Source: Mycobacterium decipiens (GTDB lineage Bacteria; Actinomycetota; Actinomycetes; Mycobacteriales; Mycobacteriaceae). Taken from it: 64,000 nt of DNA. Below the pieces are notes generated by a model. It was not told the origin of the DNA, did no database searches, and was given only the letters and a program-made list of their open reading frames with translations. Below are positions 9,825 to 19,596 of this stretch, piece by piece. Each line of letters starts with the position of its first letter. Within the stretch, counting starts at the first letter, position 1. The stretch covers positions 620,001 to 684,000 of the forward strand of contig NZ_OY970459.1 in NCBI RefSeq assembly GCF_963853665.1, given 5' to 3'. The translations under genes and the position numbers were made by a program.

Positions 9825-11311
9825 TTCGGGCCAGGATGCGCGCGGTGGTTCGTTGTCTCGGTGCAACGTTGCTACTGACCGGGCTGCTGGGGGCATGCTC
9901 GTCGCCAAAGCTGGAGTCGCAGATCGCGGCACCGGACCTGGGTCGCTCACTGGCTCGCAATGTTACCGCCGACGGGATGTTCACCCACCTGCATGCGTTG
10001 CAGGCTATCGCCGACGCCAACAAGGGTACCCGAGCCGAGGGCACACCGGGCTACGACGCCAGCGTCGAGTATGTGGCGAAGGCGCTGCGCGACACGGGTT
10101 TTGATGTGTCGACGCCCACCTTCGAGCGGTTGCACACCGCGGCGGCGGGTAAGCCAGCGCTAACGGTCGCCGGCCGCAGCTATCCGGTCGATCAGGCCTC
10201 GCTGTTGGTCCGGACGCCACCCGGCGGCCTGACCGGCGAGCTGGTCCGCCCCCTGCAACCGGGTGGCTGCACCGCGGGCGATTACCCGTCCGTGGTGCCG
10301 AAAGGCGCGATCGCCGTCGTCGACGACACCCGCTGTTCGGTGGCCGACAAACAGAACAGCGCGGTCGCCAAAGGCGCCGCGGCCCTGATCGTAATCACTG
10401 ACCCCGACGGTCGGGGCGCACCGGCGAATCTATTCAACCCCGGTTACTACAACCAGCTGAGGGTGCCGGTGGCGATTGTTGGTGCGTACGGAGCCGCGGC
10501 GCTGGCCCAGGCCACCACGCCGGTGCGGCTGGTGCTGGACACCGAGACCGTCGCCATCAAGTCACGAAATATACTGGCACAGACCAAGACTGGTGCACCG
10601 AACGAGGTTGTAATGGTCGGCGCGCATCTCGACAGCCCGCGTGACAGTCCGGGCATTAACGACGGCGGGTCCGGCGTAGCCGCGGTGCTGGAGACTGCGC
10701 TGCAGCTGGGTCCGGTGCCGCCGGTGACCAACGCAGTGCGGTTCGCGTTCTGGGGAGCCGAGGAGGAGGGGCTCAATGGTTCCACGGACTACGTCCTCGG
10801 ACTGGGCATTGATCAACTCAACGACATCGCCCTGTACTTGAATTTCGACATGCTCGGGTCAGCCAATGCGGGGTTCTTCACCGACGATGGCGACCAATCC
10901 GGACCGCCAGGGCCAGGTGTGGCGTCGTCAGATGTGCCGGAAGGTTCTGGCGGCATCGAGCGCACTCTGGCCGGCTATTTGAACCTGGCCGGCAAACGGC
11001 CCGCCGACATGCCATTGAACACCAGGAGCGGCTATCACCCGTTTCTGGTCGCCGGGGTGCCGATCGGTGGTATGACCACCGGCGCTTCGCAGACGAAAAC
11101 CACCGTGCAGGCCCGACTCTGGGGTGGGCAGCCCGGTGTTTGGTTCGATCCCAACTACCAGAGCCCCCGTGACACGGTTGAGGTGATCGACCGGGAAGCA
11201 TTGGCGATCATGGGTTCGGGAGTGGCATTCGCGGTGGGTACCTACGCGGAGTCGATCGGAGGAGTCAACGGCGTCACACCTCATGACAAGCGCCATCGCA
11301 CGCGCGGATGA
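9821..11311 (+). CDS. LpqL paralogue, M28-fold lipoprotein lacking one zinc-ligand His
   Basis: Tandem paralogue of LpqL, 496 residues from GTG 9821 (GTGA overlap) or 491 from ATG 9836. It has the same layout: lipobox LLGAC, PA domain, M28 domain. GAHLDS, GINDGGSG, FWGAEEEG and LNFDML are kept. The last ligand motif has changed, however: where LpqL has NYHQKTDT this protein has NYQSPRDT, a Gln (codon 11159-11161) in place of His. The protein may bind one metal less or be catalytically weak. I recall only one lpqL at this locus in H37Rv, so this is a lineage-specific copy or one lost there. Confidence 0.88.
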   Translation: MIRARMRAVVRCLGATLLLTGLLGACSSPKLESQIAAPDLGRSLARNVTADGMFTHLHALQAIADANKGTRAEGTPGYDASVEYVAKALRDTGFDVSTPTFERLHTAAAGKPALTVAGRSYPVDQASLLVRTPPGGLTGELVRPLQPGGCTAGDYPSVVPKGAIAVVDDTRCSVADKQNSAVAKGAAALIVITDPDGRGAPANLFNPGYYNQLRVPVAIVGAYGAAALAQATTPVRLVLDTETVAIKSRNILAQTKTGAPNEVVMVGAHLDSPRDSPGINDGGSGVAAVLETALQLGPVPPVTNAVRFAFWGAEEEGLNGSTDYVLGLGIDQLNDIALYLNFDMLGSANAGFFTDDGDQSGPPGPGVASSDVPEGSGGIERTLAGYLNLAGKRPADMPLNTRSGYHPFLVAGVPIGGMTTGASQTKTTVQARLWGGQPGVWFDPNYQSPRDTVEVIDREALAIMGSGVAFAVGTYAESIGGVNGVTPHDKRHRTRG

Positions 11312-11539
11312 CAGCGATGGGGTCCGTCGGGCCGCCAGATTGTCTGGCGAAAGGTGCGACACGCAAGCGGGGTAAATACCATTCCCGCCCTTAATGTTTC
11401 GCTACTGCTGGATCCCGCCGACTACCGCAGTTCCGACCATTTTTTACTACGCCGTGGCGCGGTTTCCGCGATGACCCTGCGTCAACCGATCTAGAATGGG
11501 GTTTCCTTTGTGCATAGCGGCCGGGACGGGGTTGGGGAA

Positions 11540-13030
11540 ATGGGTAGTCGCGAGCAACGTCAGGTCCGGCGCGGTCGCTCTCGCCGGGTGACCCCGGCGG
11601 TGCGGGCGGCGATCGCCTGCGTGGGGGCAGTACTCGTGATAGCCGGCTGCACCACCGTCGTCGACGGACGGGCTCTTTCCATGCTCAACGACCCGTTCCG
11701 GGTGGGGGGTCTGCCCGCGACCAACGGTCCGAGCGGCGCCCGCCCCAACGCACCCGCTGCGACGGGCACGGTGATCAACACCAACAATGGGGCGATCGAC
11801 AAGTTGGCGCTGCTGTCGGTGAACGACATCGAGGAATACTGGAAGGCGGTATACAGCGAATCGCTGAAGGGCACCTTTAAGCCGGTCGGCAAATTGGTGT
11901 CCTACGACTCCAATGACCCCAACAGTCCGATCGTCTGCCACAACGACACCTATCAACTCGTCAACGCCTTCTTCAGCTCTCGTTGCAACCTGATCGCTTG
12001 GGATCGCGGGGTCTTCATGTCGGTCGCACAACAATACTTCGGCGACATGGCCGTCAATGGCGTGTTAGCACACGAATTCGGGCACGCTCTGCAAGCGATG
12101 GCGAAACTGGTGACGAGAAAAGACCCCACCATCGTCCGCGAGCAGCAGGCGGATTGCTTCGCCGGGGTCTATCTGTGGTGGGTGGCCGATGGTAAGTCGC
12201 CACGCTTTACGTTGAGCACCGCCGATGGGCTCGACCACGTGCTCGCCGGCATCATCACCACCCGAGACCCGGTCATGGACGCCGATACGGAGAACGACGA
12301 CGAACATGGGTCGGCCTTGGATCGGGTCAGCGCGTTCCAGATGGGCTTCATCGACGGCGCGCCGGCGTGCGCGGAGATCGACCAGGCCGAAATCGAGCGG
12401 CGCCGCGGTGACCTGCCGACGACCTTGCGGGTCGATTCCAGCGGGAACCCGGAGACCGGTGAGGTCACGATCAACGAAGAGACCCTGTCGACGCTGATGG
12501 AGTTGATGGGAAAGATCTTCTCGCCGACGAATCCGCCCGCGTTGTCCTACCAGCCGGCCAATTGCGCAGACGCGAAGCCCAGCCCACCGGCTGCCTACTG
12601 TCCGGCCACCAACACCATCGTGGTCGACCTGCCCGCCCTGGCGAGGATGGCAAAGGTCGCCACCGCAGCCGAGTACAGCCTGCCGCAGGGCGATGACACG
12701 TCCTTGTCGATCGTGATGTCGAGGTACGCGCTGGCGGTGCAGCACGAGCGTGGACTGCCGATGCAGAGTCCGTGGACCGCTTTGCGAACGGCGTGCCTGA
12801 CCGGCGTTGCGCACCGCAAGATGGCCGAGCCCATCGAACTGCCCTCCGGCCAGCAACTCATACTGACCGCCGGTGACCTGGACGAGGCGGTTTCCGGGCT
12901 GCTGACCAACCGCATAGTCGCCAGTGATGCCGATGGTGTCAGCGTGCCGGCCGGTTTCACTCGAATAGCCGCGTTCCGTGCCGGCGTGGGCGGCGACATG
13001 GACGCGTGTTACGCGCGGTATCCGGGATAG
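11540..13030 (+). CDS. lpqM: LpqM, zinc metallopeptidase lipoprotein
   Basis: A 496-residue surface lipoprotein with an HExxH-type metallopeptidase core. The N-terminus is basic, then VLVIAGC gives the lipobox. The catalytic motif is LAHEFGHALQ at about residues 184-193, followed by an EQQADCFAG third-ligand segment, as in the neutral zinc metallopeptidase family. ATG at 11540 is preferred over GTG at 11510 because of the purine-rich GGTTGGGGAA upstream and the N-terminus I recall for Rv0419. It begins 228 bases after the LpqL paralogue. Confidence 0.92.
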   Translation: MGSREQRQVRRGRSRRVTPAVRAAIACVGAVLVIAGCTTVVDGRALSMLNDPFRVGGLPATNGPSGARPNAPAATGTVINTNNGAIDKLALLSVNDIEEYWKAVYSESLKGTFKPVGKLVSYDSNDPNSPIVCHNDTYQLVNAFFSSRCNLIAWDRGVFMSVAQQYFGDMAVNGVLAHEFGHALQAMAKLVTRKDPTIVREQQADCFAGVYLWWVADGKSPRFTLSTADGLDHVLAGIITTRDPVMDADTENDDEHGSALDRVSAFQMGFIDGAPACAEIDQAEIERRRGDLPTTLRVDSSGNPETGEVTINEETLSTLMELMGKIFSPTNPPALSYQPANCADAKPSPPAAYCPATNTIVVDLPALARMAKVATAAEYSLPQGDDTSLSIVMSRYALAVQHERGLPMQSPWTALRTACLTGVAHRKMAEPIELPSGQQLILTAGDLDEAVSGLLTNRIVASDADGVSVPAGFTRIAAFRAGVGGDMDACYARYPG

Positions 13031-13607
13031 GACGGGGTTGTTGGCCGCGCTGTCGACAACTTGCGGCGCTGCCAAAGTTTGAGTCGGTGGACCAGGCTAT
13101 GCGGCAACGCATACTCGATCTTGTGGAGTATTGGGTGGCCTCCGGCAATCACATCGCGGGGGTTGGTTGAGCGAATGCGCGCGGCGTGGCGCGCTGAGGC
13201 CCGGGCCGCGGCGGCTCGGTTGACCGCGATTGCGGAGTCGTTCGAGTTGCGCCAACGCCAGCTCAACCACTAGGCCCGCCAGCCCACCCCGGCCGGCCAC
13301 GTGGTTGACACCGCAGCCGAAGCTCGAAACCACCACCCGATCCCGACGACCCGCCCGGTTCTGATCGGGGTTGAGCGTCGATCGTTGGTGTGCAACGCGT
13401 TTGCTCACCGCCGAGCTGATCAGGGGCGGTGGGGCGGGAAAAGTGTTGTAACCGTGTCACTTTCAACCCAATCGTCGCTTTCCTCTCCGAGCCTACGGCT
13501 CGTTGGGATTGTCGTTTGCAGAGATGTGCATACCCCTGCTGCTCCATCCCGTTTCCTTGTATCGTCAAGTTGTCGTTTGGCGCCGTTGCTACAGGAAGGC
13601 GAGGATC
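13031..13607. other. 577-base region with a decayed gene fragment
   Basis: Between lpqM and the next small gene. The only coding trace is the 13172-13273 fragment listed separately. The rest has broken frames and no ribosome site, and I see no gene or repeat in it. Confidence 0.5.
13172..13273 (+). pseudogene. Fragment resembling the N-terminal helix of 13E12/DUF222 proteins
   Basis: In-frame peptide ERMRAAWRAEARAAAARLTA followed by IAESFELRQRQLNH and a stop. The alanine/arginine-rich helix looks like the N-terminal part of mycobacterial DUF222 (REP13E12-type) proteins, which should continue for another 400 residues. Upstream, another frame contains a stop soon after AGVG. No start with a ribosome site fits. 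It is best read as a relic of a former repeat-family gene. The assignment is tentative. Confidence 0.35.
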
Positions 13608-13856
13608 ATGACCGCACTGAGGTTCGCCGGCTTGGTGATATCGACGGTGATCGCTGCAATCGCGGTCCTCATCGGAAGTGGCCCCGCGCATGCCGATACC
13701 GACTATGGACAACCATGCTCGCCGGAAGGCGCGAAACTATGGGGAAACCCCGGCCCGATATATTGCCAGCGCACCGCGGACGGGCAACTGCAATGGGTGC
13801 CCATTCCTGCTTGGGCAATGTGCGTGGCGTTCTGCGATCGACTGGGCGGGCCCTAG
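13608..13856 (+). CDS. Small secreted protein
   Basis: An 82-residue exported protein. ATG at 13608 has GCGAGG upstream and opens a signal peptide (GLVISTVIAAIAVLIGSGPA) ending at the AHA-D cleavage site. The mature 50-odd residues carry four cysteines (QPCSPE, IYCQRT, AMCVAFC) and several tryptophans. A longer upstream start is possible but would bury the signal peptide. This is a common type of mycobacterial small secreted protein; function unknown. Confidence 0.7.
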   Translation: MTALRFAGLVISTVIAAIAVLIGSGPAHADTDYGQPCSPEGAKLWGNPGPIYCQRTADGQLQWVPIPAWAMCVAFCDRLGGP

Positions 13857-13902
13857 ATGCTGACCGTGCCGGCCGGCTACCTAGGAGCCGGATGCGCCAC
13901 CG

Positions 13903-14235
13903 TCACTTCCAGCTGAGTTGGTCCTGGTGCTGATCTTTGTGCACCCAGATCACCAAGAACCCGGTCACCAGCAGCCATCCGAGGATGACGGCCGGTATCG
14001 CCCAGGCGCGACGTAGCAGTATCGCGGTGTCACAACGTGTGACCAGGGCCTCACCATTATCCGTGCCGCTGGCGTGCAGCGCCTGGGTGAGGTCGGAGCG
14101 CCAGCCCCTACCGCAGGTGACCTTGACGCCATAGGCGTCGTAGAGGTCCAGGTAGACCGGAAACCACAGCGCCATCAGACCGATGACACCCAGCAGCACG
14201 CCAGCGACTCCGATGAACATCTGACGATGACTCAT
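13903..14235 (-). CDS. Two-TM membrane protein (possible Rv0420c counterpart)
   Basis: A 110-residue protein with hydrophobic segments at about residues 7-29 and 77-97, and an extracytoplasmic loop between them containing two cysteines (KVTCGRG, VTRCDTA) likely to pair. ATG at 14235 has GGAG 7 bases upstream. It occupies the place of the small transmembrane gene Rv0420c in M. tuberculosis, so orthology is plausible but not shown. Function unknown. Confidence 0.65.
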   Translation of the reverse strand: MSHRQMFIGVAGVLLGVIGLMALWFPVYLDLYDAYGVKVTCGRGWRSDLTQALHASGTDNGEALVTRCDTAILLRRAWAIPAVILGWLLVTGFLVIWVHKDQHQDQLSWK

Positions 14236-14612
14236 GGCATCTCCATGTCTTCACAATGTGAACCTCAGATTCGGCGCCGCGGCGCTCAAGTCGGGCAGAT
14301 GCTCGAGAACGCCAGAGCCGGCCACGACACGATCGAGCCCAATGCGGGAGATGCCAGATCGACGCCGTTCATCCGGTGCAGATGCTCGGTCTGTGCCATT
14401 ATCCGTATCGCCTTACCAGCAGATACGATGTTCCGATATCCAATCCGACGCCAAGTGGTTGGCGAGCTATGCCCAACATGTGTGGTCCCTCCGGCCACGG
14501 CCTCGAAGCTTTGGGTGAGCCCCCCGGGGCCGCCACTATGTTAACGGAGATTCCTGCACCACGACAGGCAAATTTGGGTTTCCTTCGGACCCTTCCGAGT
14601 TATGGTGGGGCG
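14236..14612. other. 377-base region upstream of the double TetR gene
   Basis: No convincing gene. Upstream starts for the TetR gene exist (for example ATG at 14538) but would add residues unlike a regulator N-terminus. The region probably carries the promoters of the divergent flanking genes. Confidence 0.45.
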
Positions 14613-15875
14613 GTGACCGCGAGCGTTCGGCGGCGGCCGAAGGACCGCAAGGCGCAAATCGCCCGCGCGTCCGCGCAAGCGTTCAGCGCGCAGGGTTATC
14701 ACGCGGTCAGCATGGAAGCCATCGCGGCCAAAGTCGGGATCTCGGCCGCCGCGTTGTACCGGCACTACGCCGGCAAGTACGACCTCTTTCGCGGCGCTGT
14801 GCTGGGGTTGAGCCAGCAACTTGTCGACGGCACGGACGTCGAGCAAGCAGAGCGCCCGGCGATCATGCAGGACCGGCTCGTCATCGCCCTCGTCGACGCC
14901 ACCCTGGACAACCGGGATTCCGCCGGCCTGTATCGTTGGCAAGCCCGCTATCTCCGTGCCGAGGACCAAGCCACACTCAGCGGTCAGCTTCGGTTGGTGA
15001 ATCGTCGGATTCAGAAGCCGCTCATGGCGATTCGGCCGTCGTTGCATTCGTCGCAGCGGTGGCTGCTGTCGGCGGGGGTGCTGAGTGTGATCGGCAGTAT
15101 CGTCGACCACAACGCGCGGTTGCCGGCCGAAGAGATCCGTGCGCTGTTGGGTGCCGCGGCTGCGGCGATCCTTGCTGCAGAGCTTCCCGAGCCGGGCACC
15201 GTCATGCCCCGACCAGCGTCTTGGCGGATCTTTACCGAGGATGCCGGTGTCTACGAAGCGTTGCTCCACGCTTCGATGGTGTTGTTCAAAGAGCGGGGTT
15301 ATACCGAAACCAGCATGGCGCAGATTGCGTCGGCTGCGGGAATGCCGGTGTCGGGAATCTATCGATACTTTTCCGGCAAGTGTGAGATCCTCGCGACCGG
15401 GTTGCGTCGGGCCGCCGACCGGATCTCCGGGCAGCTGTCCGGGGTCCTGGGCGCCCTCACCGAACCCCGCCAGGCGTTGACGCTATTGATCGATGCTTAC
15501 GTGGCAACGTCGTTCGCCAACCCCGAACTGGTTGCGGTTTACTACACCGAACGGGTCAACCTGACCCCGGCCGACCAAATGCTGCTGCATAACGTGCAGC
15601 TGTCGACGATCGATTCGTGGGTGCGGCTGCTGACCGCTGCGCGGCCGTCGCTCACGCCGATGCGGGCCCGGTTCCTGGTGCACGCTGCGATGGCGCTGGT
15701 GGTCGATCTGGGGCGAATGGTGGAGGACCAGAACAACGCCGCCTATACGCAGGCGTGCGTGCGGAAACTGATGGAACTCACGTTGTTTGGTCCGGCAACA
15801 AAAGTAGCGCCGCCCCGACCGCGAGGCGGGCGACGTCAAAGCTCTTCGAGCCCAAGTCATGTCGAGCGCCGGTAA
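14613..15875 (+). CDS. Double-length TetR-family regulator (two fused TetR units)
   Basis: A 420-residue protein made of two complete TetR units in tandem. Unit 1 has the HTH YHAVSMEAIAAKVGISAAAL then YRHYAGKYDLF (about residues 31-60). Unit 2 has YTETSMAQIASAAGMPVSGI then YRYFSGKCEIL (about residues 231-260). Each HTH is followed by its own all-alpha ligand domain. GTG at 14613 is chosen because the DNA-binding unit begins just after it. Two DNA-binding heads in one chain would let one protein behave like a covalent dimer. The 3' end overlaps the convergent hydrolase gene by 98 bases. I do not recall this gene at the locus in H37Rv. Confidence 0.85.
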   Translation: MTASVRRRPKDRKAQIARASAQAFSAQGYHAVSMEAIAAKVGISAAALYRHYAGKYDLFRGAVLGLSQQLVDGTDVEQAERPAIMQDRLVIALVDATLDNRDSAGLYRWQARYLRAEDQATLSGQLRLVNRRIQKPLMAIRPSLHSSQRWLLSAGVLSVIGSIVDHNARLPAEEIRALLGAAAAAILAAELPEPGTVMPRPASWRIFTEDAGVYEALLHASMVLFKERGYTETSMAQIASAAGMPVSGIYRYFSGKCEILATGLRRAADRISGQLSGVLGALTEPRQALTLLIDAYVATSFANPELVAVYYTERVNLTPADQMLLHNVQLSTIDSWVRLLTAARPSLTPMRARFLVHAAMALVVDLGRMVEDQNNAAYTQACVRKLMELTLFGPATKVAPPRPRGGRRQSSSSPSHVERR

Positions 15876-16403
15876 TTTCGACGACCTCGGTCGGAGCGGC
15901 GATCATCGCCGCGGCATCGCGCACCTCCGCCAGCGTGCCGAACGGGTCTGATGTTCCGTGGGTGAAGACCGTGGGCACCCTGATGTCGGGTAGATGCTCG
16001 GTGCGGGCGCGTTCCGGCTTTCCCGGTGGATGAACCGGATAGGAGAACAGCGTCAGCGCGTCGACCGATGCTTGGTTGGCCGCCACCACCATGGACGTCT
16101 GACGACCGCCGTAGGAATGTCCCCCGGCGATCAACGGGCCGTCGGCAAGGCCGCGGCACAACATGATTGCCTCGACGATCCCGGCTTGGTCGGCTGCCGC
16201 CGAGCCGGATGGTGGACCGGTGGGACGGCGCCGGCGGAAGGGCAGGTTGTATCGCACGGCAAGCCAGCCGCGGCGCGCCCATTCAGCGCAAACCTGTTGC
16301 AACAGTTTGGATTCCCGGCTGCCACCGGCGCCGTGGGTCAGTACCACCACCCCTCTTGGAGGTTCAGCGGGTGGATGCGCGACGCCCGCGATCTGCTCGA
16401 GAT

Positions 16404-16407
<4 letters not shown>
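15778..16407 (-). CDS. Alpha/beta hydrolase (Rv0421c homologue)
   Basis: A 209-residue alpha/beta-hydrolase of the dienelactone hydrolase/KANL3-Tex30 type. Motifs: THGAGGSRES near the oxyanion loop, nucleophile elbow GGHSYGG, acid in THGTSDPFG, and the catalytic His in GARHDLGS. ATG at 16407 overlaps the thiD stop (ATGA) and gives the M. tuberculosis length; a longer upstream frame would run into thiD. It is the last cistron of thiC-thiD, so TPP may control it. Substrate unknown. Confidence 0.86.
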
Positions 16408-18886
<2,479 letters not shown>

Positions 18887-18891
18887 TCATC

Positions 18892-18977
18892 TCCCTACGC
18901 CGGCATTACCCGGTCAGGTTCGTACGGTCGACGGCCCCGAGCCGTCCTCTCAGCGCACTAGGCGTGCGCTCCCGCGT
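18892..18977 (-). ncRNA. TPP riboswitch upstream of thiC
   Basis: Reading the minus strand, the aptamer begins with CGGGAGCGCAC, continues through GCTGAGAGGACGGC and a GGGGCC-closed stem, and ends with GAACCTGACCGGGTAATGCC and GGCGTAGGGAG. These are the canonical P2/P3 and P4/P5 sequences. It lies immediately upstream of the thiC ribosome site, so TPP binding would sequester it. Together with the thiO element, it puts both halves of the pathway under one ligand. Confidence 0.95.
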
Positions 18978-19097
18978 GGTTGGTTGTGCCTTGTTCGATT
19001 GCCCGGCTCCTCCTCGAATCACTGCGCGATTCGCATCGTCGCCGAGCCACCCCCACGCTAGCGCAGTGCGACGGTTGTGTGCAGGGGCATCTGAGTG

Positions 19098-19268
19098 TCA
19101 GCCGTGCGGGCCGGGTGTGCCGGGCGTACCAAACAGCTTTCCGCGGGCACCGCCGTTGCCGATCAGCCCGGCCGGTCCGCCGCTGCCACCGGTCTGGCCC
19201 GTCGCGCCCGGCGCCCCGTTTCCGCCGTTGCCGAACAGGATGCCACCCTGCCACGCGGCCGATAGGCC
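19098..19268 (-). pseudogene. PE_PGRS C-terminal remnant
   Basis: A 56-residue in-frame tail rich in glycine/asparagine: GGILFGNGGNGAPGATG, then LIGNGGARGKLFGTPGTP, ending PHG and TGA. This is the composition and repeat style of PE_PGRS proteins. No PE domain or start is present. The frame is continuous with, and immediately downstream of, the stop codon of the Rv0424c homologue at 19272, so only one stop and one Phe codon separate them. Likely debris of a lost PE_PGRS gene. Confidence 0.7.
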
Positions 19269-19271
19269 GAA

Positions 19272-19547
19272 TCAGACCTCTTCCATCGCCTCGCCGAGTT
19301 CCTCGAGGACCCGGCTGTGGTGGTTACTTGCCAAGATGTGTCCGGTGGCGATGACCACGGCGACCGGCCAGTCGATGAGTTCGAGTGCGGCGAGTGCGGC
19401 CAGACCGCCGTAGTAGGCCAAGTGTTCCGGGCGGGGAATCTTCACCTGCCCCAGTACCGGCAGGTTCATCACAATGGTCTCGGCTTCACGGATCTTCGCC
19501 ACCGCCTCGCGCTGGGATGTCGCTCGACGAGCGTTCTTTTCGGCCAT
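19272..19547 (-). CDS. Small membrane protein downstream of ctpH (Rv0424c homologue)
   Basis: A 91-residue protein: basic, heptad-like N-terminus (KNARRATSQREAVAKIREAE) followed by a hydrophobic hairpin around ELIDWPVAVVIATGHIL. ATG at 19547 is chosen for its 7-base spacing from AAAGG; ATG at 19550 is 3 bases earlier. It sits 49 bases downstream of ctpH. Its DWP hairpin resembles that of the Rv0426c homologue upstream of ctpH, suggesting both are accessory to the transporter. Function unknown. Confidence 0.85.
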   Translation of the reverse strand: MAEKNARRATSQREAVAKIREAETIVMNLPVLGQVKIPRPEHLAYYGGLAALAALELIDWPVAVVIATGHILASNHHSRVLEELGEAMEEV

Positions 19548-19596
19548 CATTTGCCTTTCAGTAACGAAGGGTTTGCCGTCGTGCAGGGTCGTGCGG

